The notes beneath the pieces are model-generated. The model was not told the DNA's origin. It saw only the letters and a list, made by a program, of their open reading frames with translations, and did not search any database. A program made the position numbers and the translations under genes. A stretch of DNA of 21,291 bases, from contig JAFAGU010000002.1 of the NCBI GenBank assembly GCA_019237595.1, positions 1-21,291 of the forward strand. The letters are read 5' to 3'. This document shows, in pieces, positions 1-7,744 of the stretch. The stretch comes from Betaproteobacteria bacterium. Lineage in GTDB: Bacteria > Pseudomonadota > Gammaproteobacteria > Burkholderiales > SG8-39. How positions within the stretch are numbered: the first letter of the stretch is position 1; each line of letters starts with the position of its first letter.

Positions 1-544
1 CTCGAGGCCCGAGGCAGGCGGCGAGATAGCGCACCGCGGCTTCCAGGCTGGCCTTCGCGAGGCCCATGGTGTTGTAGTTCGGCAGCACCCGTACGGCGCC
101 CAAGTAAGTGAGCGTCACGAGCGCCGAGCGCCTTCCCTGCATCATCGGCAGCGCAGCCTTCGCCAGCGCGACCAGGCTGTACGAGGAAATGTCATGCGCG
201 GTCGCGAACGCCTCGCGCGTGGCGCCCTCGAGGAAGTCGCCCTCGATCGCTTCGCGCGGCGCGAAAGCGATCGCGTGGACGAGGCCATCAAGGCCGTCCC
301 AGCGCTCGCGCAGCCCTGCGAACAGCGACTGGATTTCCGCGTCGCTCGTGACTTCGCAGGGCAGGGCGATCGAGGACCCGAACTCCCTCGCCATGTCGGT
401 GACGCGGCCCTTGAAGCGCTCGTTCTGGTACGTGAACGCGAGCTCCGCGCCCTCGCGATGCGCGGCTTTCGCCACGCCGTACGCTATGGAGCGGTTGCTG
501 AGGAGGCCGGTGACGAGGATCTTCTTTCCGCTGAGCATGCCCAT
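1..544 (-). CDS. fabI: Enoyl-[acyl-carrier-protein] reductase (NADH) FabI, C-terminus cut by window edge
   Basis: FabI reduces trans-2-enoyl-ACP to acyl-ACP in the last step of type II fatty acid elongation, in the cytosol. The reading frame begins MGMLSGKKILVTGLLSNRSI, the typical FabI start with a variant short-chain dehydrogenase nucleotide-binding loop. It continues with SIALPCEVTSD and ends in this window near the catalytic Tyr-x6-Lys (YNTMGLAK), which separates FabI from ordinary SDR enzymes. About 181 of the usual roughly 260 residues are present; the rest lies to the left of the window. The start at 544 is chosen by family alignment; an in-frame ATG three codons upstream (553) is less likely. 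No Shine-Dalgarno sequence precedes it, and a perfect TATAAT on the minus strand lies only 7 nt upstream, so the mRNA may be leaderless. It diverges from the transporter operon. Family assignment is near certain. Confidence 0.95.
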   Translation of the reverse strand, partial: MGMLSGKKILVTGLLSNRSIAYGVAKAAHREGAELAFTYQNERFKGRVTDMAREFGSSIALPCEVTSDAEIQSLFAGLRERWDGLDGLVHAIAFAPREAIEGDFLEGATREAFATAHDISSYSLVALAKAALPMMQGRRSALVTLTYLGAVRVLPNYNTMGLAKASLEAAVRYLAACLGPR

Positions 545-551
545 GCGCCGC

Positions 552-559
552 ATTATACT
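552..559. promoter_or_regulatory. Shared, near-palindromic -10 element between fabI and the peptide transporter operon
   Basis: The 21-bp gap between the two divergent start codons holds ATTATACT. Read leftward, 557-552 is TATAAT, the exact sigma70 -10 consensus. Read rightward, 554-559 is TATACT, one mismatch. Each hexamer lies 6-7 nt from its start codon, so either transcript would begin at or within a base or two of the ATG. Neither gene has a Shine-Dalgarno sequence. No convincing -35 was found at 16-18 bp spacing on either strand, so the promoter call rests on the -10 alone. Confidence 0.5.
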
Positions 560-565
560 GTCCGC

Positions 566-2638
566 ATGCGCATCGCTCTGATTGCCTTGGCATTTTTGGC
601 GGCCTGCGGAGAAGTCTGGAACGATCCGTACCCCGCCTCGGAGCGAGGGCAGAACATTTACTACGCGTCGTTCGCCGAACGCCCGAAGCACCTGGATCCG
701 GTCCAGTCGTACACCGAGGACGAAGCGATCTTCACGCAGCAGGTCTACGAGCCGCTCCTGCAGTACCACTACCTCAAGCGACCGTACGAGCTGATTCCCC
801 TCACGGCGGTCGAAGTGCCGAAGCCCAAGGTGATCGACGGCGGAAAGCTCACCGTATACGAGATCCGCATCAAGCCGGGCATCCGCTACCAGCCGCATCC
901 GGCTTTCGTCGAGGAGAACCTGGCCCTCGACCGGCGCGACATCGACAAGCTGAAGAGCCCCTACGAGCTGGCCCTTGGCACGCGCGAGCTCACCGCCGAC
1001 GACTATGTGTATCAGGTGAAGCGCCTCGCGCATCCACGGCTGCACTCGCCCATCCTGGGGCTCATGTCGGAATACATCGTCGGCCTCGACCGCTTCGCGA
1101 AGTCCATGAGGCAGCAGAAGGCCGAGGGGTGGCTCGACCTGCGGCAATTTCCGCTGGAAGGCGTCGAGCGCGTCGATGCGCACACGCTGCGCATCACGCT
1201 GAAGGGCAGCTATCCGCAGTTCGTCTACTGGCTGGCGATGCCGTTCTTCTCGCCCGTGCCCTGGGAAGCGGAGAAGTTCTTCGCGCAGCCCGGCATGGCG
1301 GAGAAGAACTTCACGCTCGACTGGTGGCCGGTCGGCACGGCGGCCTACATGCTCACGGAGAACAATCCGAACTCGCGCATGGTGCTCGAGCGTAACCCGA
1401 ACTTCCGCGGCGAGCCGTATCCGTCCGAAGGCGAGCCGGGGGACCGCGCGGCCGGCCTGCTCGCGGACGCCGGGAAGACGATGCCGTTCGTCGACAAGGT
1501 GGTCTTCAGCCGCGAGAAGGAAAGCATTCCCTATTGGAACAAGTTCCTGCAGGGCTACTACGACAGCTCGGGCATCGGCTCCGACCAGTTCGACCAGGCG
1601 GTGCGCGTCTCGATCGAGGGAGACGCCGCGGTGACCCCGGAGATGGAGGAGAAGGGCATCCGGCTCAGCACTTCCGTGGAGACGAGCATCGGCTATCTGG
1701 CGTTCAACTGGGAGGATCCGCTCGTCGGCGGAGGCTCCGAGCGCTCGCGCAAGCTCCGTCAGGCGATCTCGATCGCGATCGACGTGGAGGAGCAGATCTC
1801 GATCTTCGCCAACGGGCGCGGCATCCCGGCGCAGGGCCCGATCGCGCCCGGCATCTTCGGGTACCGCGAGGGGCGCGAGGGGATCAACCCGGTCGTCTAC
1901 GACTGGGTGGATGGGAAGCCGGTCAGGAAGAGCGTCGAAGCCGCGCGCAAGCTGCTGGCCGAGGCGGGCTACCCGAGCGGCCGCGAAGCGAAGACCGGCC
2001 GCCCGCTCGTGCTCTACCTCGACACGGTGGCGCGCGGTCCTGGCGACAAATCGGCCTTCGACTGGTACCGGCGCCAGTTCGAGAAGCTCGGCGTCCAGCT
2101 CGAAATCCGGGCCACGGACTGGAACCGCTTCCAGGAGAAGATCCGCAAGGGCTCCACGCAGCTCTTTCGCCTGGGCTGGAACGCCGACTATCCCGACCCG
2201 GAAAACTTTCTCTTCCTCCTCTACGGCCCGCAGAGCCGGGCGAAGAGCCAGGGCGAGAACACCGCGAATTACTCCAACCGCGAGTACGACGCGCTCTTCG
2301 AGCGCATGAAGAACATGGAAAACTCCCCGGAGCGCCAGCGCATCATCGACCGGATGGTGGAGATCGTGCGCGAGGACGCGCCCTGGGTCTGGGGGCTCTA
2401 CCCCAAGAAGTACAGCCTTCGCCACTCCTGGCTCTCCAACGACAAGCCGAACGCCATGGCGCGCAACAACATGAAATACCAGCGCATCGACGTTGCCCGA
2501 CGCGAGGCGCTGCGCGCGCAGTGGAACCGGCCCGTCGTATGGCCGGCGGCGCTGCTCTTGCTCGTGCTCGCCGTGTCCGCCATCCCGGCCTGGGCGAGCT
2601 ACCGTCGCAAAGAGCGCATGGCGGCGAGGGCGGCCTGA
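566..2638 (+). CDS. Peptide-type ABC transporter substrate-binding lipoprotein (family 5) with C-terminal membrane anchor
   Basis: This is an extracytoplasmic solute receptor of the OppA/DppA/YejA type (SBP_bac_5), expected to capture peptides or similar solutes. The start at 566 gives a short lipoprotein signal, MRIALIALAFLAACG, with a lipobox ending at Cys14; an upstream extension in the same frame lies antisense to fabI and is rejected. The protein has 690 residues, longer than the usual 530-600. Family features include RPKHLDPVQSYTEDEA, YEPLLQYHYLKRPYELIPL, KPGIRYQPHPAF, NPNFRGEPYP, LRQAISIAIDVEE and LFRLGWNADYPDPENFLFLL. Unusually, about residues 656-678 form a hydrophobic helix followed by the basic tail YRRKERMAARAA, so the protein appears anchored at both ends. 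Its stop overlaps the next start (TGATG). Substrate unknown; the operon resembles yejABEF in having a fused ATPase. Confidence 0.9.
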   Translation: MRIALIALAFLAACGEVWNDPYPASERGQNIYYASFAERPKHLDPVQSYTEDEAIFTQQVYEPLLQYHYLKRPYELIPLTAVEVPKPKVIDGGKLTVYEIRIKPGIRYQPHPAFVEENLALDRRDIDKLKSPYELALGTRELTADDYVYQVKRLAHPRLHSPILGLMSEYIVGLDRFAKSMRQQKAEGWLDLRQFPLEGVERVDAHTLRITLKGSYPQFVYWLAMPFFSPVPWEAEKFFAQPGMAEKNFTLDWWPVGTAAYMLTENNPNSRMVLERNPNFRGEPYPSEGEPGDRAAGLLADAGKTMPFVDKVVFSREKESIPYWNKFLQGYYDSSGIGSDQFDQAVRVSIEGDAAVTPEMEEKGIRLSTSVETSIGYLAFNWEDPLVGGGSERSRKLRQAISIAIDVEEQISIFANGRGIPAQGPIAPGIFGYREGREGINPVVYDWVDGKPVRKSVEAARKLLAEAGYPSGREAKTGRPLVLYLDTVARGPGDKSAFDWYRRQFEKLGVQLEIRATDWNRFQEKIRKGSTQLFRLGWNADYPDPENFLFLLYGPQSRAKSQGENTANYSNREYDALFERMKNMENSPERQRIIDRMVEIVREDAPWVWGLYPKKYSLRHSWLSNDKPNAMARNNMKYQRIDVARREALRAQWNRPVVWPAALLLLVLAVSAIPAWASYRRKERMAARAA

Positions 2639-3615
2639 TGCTCGCCTACATCGTCCGCCGGGCGCTCTACGCCATTCCGATCCTCGTGGGCGTGAACATC
2701 ATCACCTTCGCGCTCTTCTTCCTCGTCAATACGCCCGACGACATGGCTAGGATGCAGCTCGGCACGAAGCGCGTCACGCCCGAGGCGATCGAGAAGTGGA
2801 AGGCGGAGCGCGGCCTGGACAAGCCGCTCTTCGTGAACCGCGGCGCCGTCGGCTGGGAGAAGCTCACCGACACCGTGTTCTTCCAGAAATCGATCCGCCT
2901 CTTCGCCTTCGACTTCGGCTTTGCCGAGGACCAGCGCGACATCGCGAACGAGATCCGCACGCGCATGTGGCCGAGCCTCGCGCTCGCTCTGCCCGTTTTC
3001 GCGCTCGGGCTCCTGGTGAACATCACCTTCGCGATGATCCTCGCCTTCTTCCGCGCCACGTACCTCGACTTCTGGGGCGTCACGCTCTGCGTGGCGATGA
3101 TGTCGGTCTCGGGCCTCTTCTACATCATCGGCGGGCAGTACCTCTTTTCCAAGGTCTGGCACCTCTTCCCGATCTCGGGCTTCATCGGCGGCGGGAGCGC
3201 CGGCAAGTTCGTGTTCCTGCCGGTCGTGATCGGCGTGGTCGGCGGCTTCGGCGCGAGCGCGCGGCTCTACCGCACGCTTTTCCTCGAGGAAATGTCGAGG
3301 GACTACGTGCGGACCGCGCGCGCCAAGGGCCTGGGCGAGGCCGTGGTGCTTTTCCGGCACGTCCTCCGAAACGCGCTGATCCCGATCCTGACCGGCGTAG
3401 TGGTCGTGATCCCGAGCCTCTTTCTCGGCAGCCTCATCTCCGAGTCGTTCTTCGGCATTCCCGGCCTTGGCAGCTACACGATCGACGCCATCCAGGCGCA
3501 GGACTTCGCCGTGGTGCGCGCCATGGTGTTCATCGGCTCGGTCCTCTACATCGTGGGACTCCTCCTCACCGATATCTCCTATACGGTGGTGGACCCGCGC
3601 ATCCGGCTCGAATAG
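2638..3615 (+). CDS. Peptide-type ABC transporter permease (OppB/DppB/YejB family)
   Basis: This is the first inner-membrane permease of the importer. The start at 2638 overlaps the last base of the previous gene (TGATG) and gives the classic OppB N-terminus MLAYIVRRALYAIPILVGVN as the first membrane helix. The 325 residues are near family length. After a periplasmic loop (GLDKPLFV, and a DFGFAEDQ stretch in place of the usual GDFG), five more hydrophobic helices follow. The cytoplasmic EAA loop that docks on the ATPase is clear: YVRTARAKGLGEAVVLFRHV followed by LRNALIPILT. The C-terminus ESFFGIPGLGSYTIDAIQAQ and YTVVDPRIRLE is diagnostic of the family. It works with the permease encoded six bases downstream and with the fused ATPase. 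Assignment is secure; substrate is not. Confidence 0.93.
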   Translation: MLAYIVRRALYAIPILVGVNIITFALFFLVNTPDDMARMQLGTKRVTPEAIEKWKAERGLDKPLFVNRGAVGWEKLTDTVFFQKSIRLFAFDFGFAEDQRDIANEIRTRMWPSLALALPVFALGLLVNITFAMILAFFRATYLDFWGVTLCVAMMSVSGLFYIIGGQYLFSKVWHLFPISGFIGGGSAGKFVFLPVVIGVVGGFGASARLYRTLFLEEMSRDYVRTARAKGLGEAVVLFRHVLRNALIPILTGVVVVIPSLFLGSLISESFFGIPGLGSYTIDAIQAQDFAVVRAMVFIGSVLYIVGLLLTDISYTVVDPRIRLE

Positions 3616-3621
3616 GCGGCG

Positions 3622-5004
3622 ATGCCTTTCCTGCCGGTCTTCCTGCCGACGGACGTGCTCTTCTGGTTCCTGATCGCCGGCGTCGCGGGCTACGCGGCTT
3701 ATTGCCTGCGCCGCCCGCACCTGGCGTTGCCTTGGCGGCGAGTCTTCCGCTCGGGCGTCGCCCTTGCGTGCGCCGTGATCCTTGCCGTCTTCACGCTGGC
3801 CGCGCTTCTCGACTCGGTCCATTTCCGGCCGCGCCTGCCGGCCGAGGGCTCGGGAGGCCCCGCCTATTCGGCGGAAGTGCTTTCGCTCCTTGACCTCGCG
3901 CTTTCGGGGATCCGTGGCAAGAACGAGCGCACCTATTCCGCGCCGCTCGCCACGCGGCTCTACGCGAAGGAGGTGGTGGAGGTCCGCGAAGGTCCGGACG
4001 CCGGCAAGCAGGTGCGCGAATATCCGCGCTTGCGCTACGGCGGCGCCCACCTCGCGAGCGAGCAGGACTGGGTCGGCGACGTCTTTGCGCGCGTGGGCGC
4101 CGGGCTCGTTGCCGCTTGCGTCGCCGCGGCGCTGCTCGGACTGGCGGTGCGGCGCCTGCGCCGGCGCGCGCCCGATGTCCCATGGAAGGCCGGCGGGGCG
4201 GCGCTTCTCGCGCTCCTCGTCCTCGCCTTGCCGATCGCCTTCCTTGCGCCGTACTACCACGTCCTCGGAACGGACAAGGTGGGCCAGGATGTCCTTTACC
4301 TCGCTCTGAAGTCCGTGCGGGTGAGCCTCATCATCGGCACGCTGACCACGCTCGTCCTGCTGCCGATTGCCATCGCGCTCGGTCTCATGGCGGGCTATTT
4401 CCGCGGCTGGGTGGACGATGCAATCCAGTATGTCTACACGACGCTGAACTCCATCCCCGGCGTGCTCCTCATCGCGGCGTTCGTGCTCATGCTCCAGGTG
4501 TTCCTCGAGCGCCATTCGGAGTGGTTCTATACGGCCGCCGAGCGGGCGGACGCGCGGTTGCTCGTCCTGTGCGTCGTCCTCGGCATCACGAGCTGGACCG
4601 GCCTCGCGAGGCTGCTGCGCGGGGAGGCGCTCAAGCTCTCGCAGCTCGACTTCGTCCAGGCCGCGCACGCCTTTGGCGTGCCCGACCGCAGGATCCTCTC
4701 GCGCCACCTGCTCCCCAACGTGGCGCACATCGTGATCATCTCGGTGGTCATGGATTTCTCCGGCCTCGTGCTCGCCGAGGCGGTCCTTTCCTATGTCGGC
4801 GTGGGGGTCGATCCGGCCACGACGAGCTTCGGCACCATGATCAATGCGGCGCGGCTCGAGATGGGGCGCGAGCCGATCGTCTGGTGGTCGCTCGCCGCGG
4901 CGTTCGTGTTCATGTTCGTGCTGGTCCTCGCGGCTAACCTTTTCGCCGACGCCGTGCGAGACGGCTTCGACCCGCGGGTGCGGGTCGGAGGAGCGCCCGC
5001 ATGA
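3622..5004 (+). CDS. Peptide-type ABC transporter permease (OppC/DppC/YejE family) with extra N-terminal membrane module
   Basis: This is the second permease of the importer. The C-terminal half is ordinary OppC: HVLGTDKVGQDVLYLALK at about 213-230, SLIIGTLTTLVLL, NSIPGVLLIAA, the EAA loop (QAAHAFGVPDRRILSRHLLPN begins near 346) and LAEAVLSYVGVGVDPATTSFG, ending DGFDPRVRVG. At 460 residues it is some 150 longer than usual. The excess lies before the LGTD motif: helices at about 12-28, 43-62, 157-175 and 192-210, with a roughly 95-residue hydrophilic loop at 65-157. A standard OppC has one helix there. The start (ATG 3622) is six bases after the OppB stop; the end overlaps the ATPase start by four bases (ATGA). 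The loop shows no domain I recognise. Confidence 0.9.
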   Translation: MPFLPVFLPTDVLFWFLIAGVAGYAAYCLRRPHLALPWRRVFRSGVALACAVILAVFTLAALLDSVHFRPRLPAEGSGGPAYSAEVLSLLDLALSGIRGKNERTYSAPLATRLYAKEVVEVREGPDAGKQVREYPRLRYGGAHLASEQDWVGDVFARVGAGLVAACVAAALLGLAVRRLRRRAPDVPWKAGGAALLALLVLALPIAFLAPYYHVLGTDKVGQDVLYLALKSVRVSLIIGTLTTLVLLPIAIALGLMAGYFRGWVDDAIQYVYTTLNSIPGVLLIAAFVLMLQVFLERHSEWFYTAAERADARLLVLCVVLGITSWTGLARLLRGEALKLSQLDFVQAAHAFGVPDRRILSRHLLPNVAHIVIISVVMDFSGLVLAEAVLSYVGVGVDPATTSFGTMINAARLEMGREPIVWWSLAAAFVFMFVLVLAANLFADAVRDGFDPRVRVGGAPA

Positions 5005-6836
5005 GCGCGGTGCTGCAGGCCCAGGAGCTTCGCACCGTGCTCGACACGACGGCCGGGGCGCTTCGCGCCGTCGATGGAGTGAACTTCGAGCTTCTGGAAG
5101 GCGAATGCTTTGCGCTCGTCGGGGAGTCGGGCTGCGGCAAATCCATGACTGCGCTCTCCGTCATGCGGCTGCTCCCCGAAGCCGCGCATGTCGCTTCGGG
5201 CGAGGTGAGGTTGGACGGCACGGACCTGCTCGCGCTTCCGGAGGCGGCCATGCGCGCCGTGCGGGGGCGCCGCATCGCGATGATCTTTCAGGAGCCGGGA
5301 ACGGCGCTGAATCCGGTGCTCACGGTCGGAAAGCAGATCGTCGAGGTGCTGGACCGGCATTTGCCGCAGCCCAAAGCGGTCCAGCAGCGAAAGGCGATCG
5401 AGCTCCTCAGGGCCGTGGGGATCCCCGAACCCGAGCGGCGCTTCGACGAGTACCCGTTCCAGCTCTCCGGAGGGCAAAAGCAACGGGTGATGATCGCCGC
5501 CGCGCTGGCCGTGGATCCCGAGGTGCTGATCGCGGACGAACCGACCACGGCGCTCGATGTCACCATCCAGGCGCAGATCCTCGAACTGCTCAGGCGGCTT
5601 CAACGGGAGCGCCGGATGGCACTGCTGCTGATCACGCACGACCTCGGCATCGTCGCCCAGATGGCGGACCGCGTGGCGGTCATGTACGCCGGCGAAATCG
5701 TCGAGCTCGCGAACCGCGAAGCCTTCTTCCGAGCCCCGCAGCACCCGTATTCGCGCAAGCTCTTCGCGGCGCTGCCGTCCCGGCAACACGCCGGAGAGCT
5801 GGCCGTGATCCCGGGCCAGGTCCCGAGCCTCACACGGCGCTTCGTGCAATGCCGCTTCGTCGAGCGCTGCGACTTCGCCTTCGACCGTTGTCGCGCCGAG
5901 GCGCCGCGGCTCTACGAGCCGGTGCCGGGGCAGCGCGCCCGCTGCTTCTTGAGGGAAAAGGATGCTGCGGGGCCTCTTGTGTCTTCCGTGTCGCAAGGCG
6001 CTGCCGAATCGAAGCGAACGGACGCAGGGAAGCTGTTGCTCAAGGTCGACGAGCTCAAGGTGCACTTCCCGATCCGCCGCGGCATCCTCAAGCGAACCAT
6101 CGGTTACGTCCGGGCAGTGGACGGTGTCTCCCTCGAGCTTCACGAAGGGCGAACGCTTGCCCTCGTCGGAGAGTCGGGCTGCGGCAAGACGACCACCGGC
6201 AAGGCCATCCTCCAGCTCATCCGCCCAAGCGCAGGCAAGGTGGTGTTCGATGAGCGGGACATCGGCTCCCTTCCCGGGGCGCAGCTCCGCCCGTTTCGTT
6301 CGGCGATGCAGATCGTGTTCCAGGACCCGTACGCCTCGCTCGATCCGCGCATGCGCGTAGCGGACATCCTGCTCGAGGGGATGCGCAGCCTCGGCGTCGG
6401 GCGGGACGATGCCGAACGGCTGGACCGCCTCGCCGCCCTCTTGGAGAACGTCGGCCTGCCGCCCGACTCGCTGCAGCGCTACCCGCACGAATTCTCGGGC
6501 GGCCAGCGCCAGCGGATCGCCATCGCGCGAGCGCTCGCCGTGGAACCGAGGCTCATCGTGTGCGACGAGCCGACGAGCGCGCTCGACGTCTCCGTCCAGG
6601 CGCAGATCCTCAATCTACTGCGTTCGCTGCAGCGGCGGCTCGGCATCGCGTACCTCTTCATCACGCACAACATCGCCGTCGTCGACTATGTCGCGCACGA
6701 GGTTGCGGTGATGCGGGAGGGCCGGATCGTCGAGCGCGGCAGCACGGACGAGGTCCTTCGCTCGCCGAAGCACGCGTACACGAAGACGCTTCTCGCTGCC
6801 GTCCCCGTAGTCCCGGCCGCCGGGCTGGCATCATGA
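5001..6836 (+). CDS. Fused dual-domain peptide ABC transporter ATPase (OppD-OppF / YejF type)
   Basis: This cytosolic motor subunit carries two nucleotide-binding domains in one 611-residue chain, where OppD and OppF are normally separate. Domain 1 has Walker A GESGCGKS (41-48), signature LSGGQ (155-159) and Walker B with DEP from Asp179. Domain 2 has Walker A GESGCGKT (390-397), signature FSGGQ (from 498) and Walker B DEP from Asp522. Both domains look catalytically complete. At the end of domain 1 the oligopeptide-transporter C-terminal region has four cysteines, at about 284, 290, 297 and 315 (spacing C-x5-C-x6-C-x17-C), the pattern that binds a 4Fe-4S cluster in some OppD/DppD proteins; the cluster here is inferred. 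The start overlaps the permease stop (ATGA), and the stop overlaps the cyclase start (ATGA), so translation of all three is probably coupled. Confidence 0.95.
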   Translation: MSAVLQAQELRTVLDTTAGALRAVDGVNFELLEGECFALVGESGCGKSMTALSVMRLLPEAAHVASGEVRLDGTDLLALPEAAMRAVRGRRIAMIFQEPGTALNPVLTVGKQIVEVLDRHLPQPKAVQQRKAIELLRAVGIPEPERRFDEYPFQLSGGQKQRVMIAAALAVDPEVLIADEPTTALDVTIQAQILELLRRLQRERRMALLLITHDLGIVAQMADRVAVMYAGEIVELANREAFFRAPQHPYSRKLFAALPSRQHAGELAVIPGQVPSLTRRFVQCRFVERCDFAFDRCRAEAPRLYEPVPGQRARCFLREKDAAGPLVSSVSQGAAESKRTDAGKLLLKVDELKVHFPIRRGILKRTIGYVRAVDGVSLELHEGRTLALVGESGCGKTTTGKAILQLIRPSAGKVVFDERDIGSLPGAQLRPFRSAMQIVFQDPYASLDPRMRVADILLEGMRSLGVGRDDAERLDRLAALLENVGLPPDSLQRYPHEFSGGQRQRIAIARALAVEPRLIVCDEPTSALDVSVQAQILNLLRSLQRRLGIAYLFITHNIAVVDYVAHEVAVMREGRIVERGSTDEVLRSPKHAYTKTLLAAVPVVPAAGLAS

Positions 6837-7714
6837 GCGAGCGCCATACCACCGTGCTCTTCGCCGACGTGAGCGAGAGCACGAAGATCTACGAGACGGC
6901 GGGCGACTCGGCGGCGCACGAGGCCATCGACCGCTGCCTGGCGCTCCTTCGCCAGGCGACGCAGGCCGCGGGCGGGCGGGTGGTGAAGACGATCGGCGAC
7001 GAAGTGATGTCGGTATTCGCCCGCGCCGATGCCGCTGCCGCGGCGGCGGCCGAGATGCAGGGCGGCGTGGACCACTTGCCCCCGGTCGCGGGCCTGAAGC
7101 TCGCGCTCAGGATCGGCTTCCACGCCGGCCCGGTCATCCAGAAGGAGAGCGACGTCTTCGGCGATACGGTGAACCTCGCGTCGCGCCTGGCGGAGCAGGC
7201 CGGGCGCGGGCAGATCATCACTTCGGCGGAGACGGCGGCGATCCTGGGGCCGATGTTCCGCGGGGCGCTTCGCGACCTCTACGCGATCCCGGTGAAGGGC
7301 AAGGCCGAGCCCGTGGCGCTATGCGAGCTCCTTTGGCGCCGCGACGACGACGCGACGGTGTTCTCGACCTCCACTCCCGGGCTCCAGGCGCCTGCGGCGC
7401 CGCTTCGCTTGAAGTACCACGCGACGGAGATCCTCCGCCGCCGGGACAACGACAGCGTGGTGATCGGTCGCGAGGCGGGGTGCGGACTGGTGATCGCGGA
7501 TCCCAAGGCTTCGCGCCGGCACTGCACGGTCGAGCGCCGAGGCGACAAGTGGGTGATCCAGGACCACAGCACGAACGGCACCTACGTGAGCGTGGAAGGG
7601 GACACCGAGCTGCTCCTGCGCCGGGAGGAGCTGACGCTCAGGAAGCGCGGCTGGATCGCCTGCGGGCAACCCCGCGCCGGAACGCAGGACGCGGTCCAGT
7701 TCTGGTGCGAATAG
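6833..7714 (+). CDS. Class III adenylyl cyclase with C-terminal FHA domain
   Basis: This soluble protein of 293 residues probably makes cAMP. The N-terminal cyclase domain (about 5-165) holds every residue expected of an active homodimeric class III enzyme: metal ligands Asp12 (LFADVSEST) and Asp56 (KTIGDEVM), adenine-selecting Lys52 and Asp107 (SDVFGDTVNLASR), and transition-state residues Asn114 and Arg118. The Lys/Asp pair favours ATP over GTP. The C-terminal domain (about 192-285) is forkhead-associated, a phosphothreonine reader: IGRE at 211-214, SRRH with Ser227 and His230, and STNGTY around Asn248-Gly249. No membrane segment or signal peptide. It is the last gene of the peptide transporter operon, sharing ATGA with the ATPase stop. 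I infer that cAMP synthesis is tied to transporter expression and that the FHA domain recruits or senses a phosphorylated partner; no kinase lies in the window. Confidence 0.93.
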   Translation: MSERHTTVLFADVSESTKIYETAGDSAAHEAIDRCLALLRQATQAAGGRVVKTIGDEVMSVFARADAAAAAAAEMQGGVDHLPPVAGLKLALRIGFHAGPVIQKESDVFGDTVNLASRLAEQAGRGQIITSAETAAILGPMFRGALRDLYAIPVKGKAEPVALCELLWRRDDDATVFSTSTPGLQAPAAPLRLKYHATEILRRRDNDSVVIGREAGCGLVIADPKASRRHCTVERRGDKWVIQDHSTNGTYVSVEGDTELLLRREELTLRKRGWIACGQPRAGTQDAVQFWCE

Positions 7715-7717
7715 CCT

Positions 7718-7736
7718 CTTCAGAAATATCCTGAAG
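7718..7736. terminator. Possible weak stem-loop between convergent genes
   Basis: The 30-bp gap between the cyclase stop and the mltD stop contains CTTCAG, a 7-nt loop, then CTGAAG. The six-base stem could serve both convergent transcripts. It lacks a following U tract on the plus strand and is A/T-rich at the stem, so it is only a weak candidate. Confidence 0.3.
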
Positions 7737-7744
7737 TAGGCGCG

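Noticed and set aside
194..565. Upstream extension of the peptide-binding lipoprotein frame
   Set aside because: It runs antisense through fabI and would bury the lipoprotein signal 124 residues inside the protein.
2599..4728. 709-codon open frame on the minus strand
   Set aside because: It is antisense to the two permease genes, its product is rich in Arg/Glu/His/Asp without any domain, and the plus-strand frames have clear family motifs. Long antisense frames are expected at this GC content.
4791..6488. 565-codon open frame on the minus strand
   Set aside because: Antisense to the permease end and the fused ATPase; low-complexity Arg/His/Leu product with no motif.
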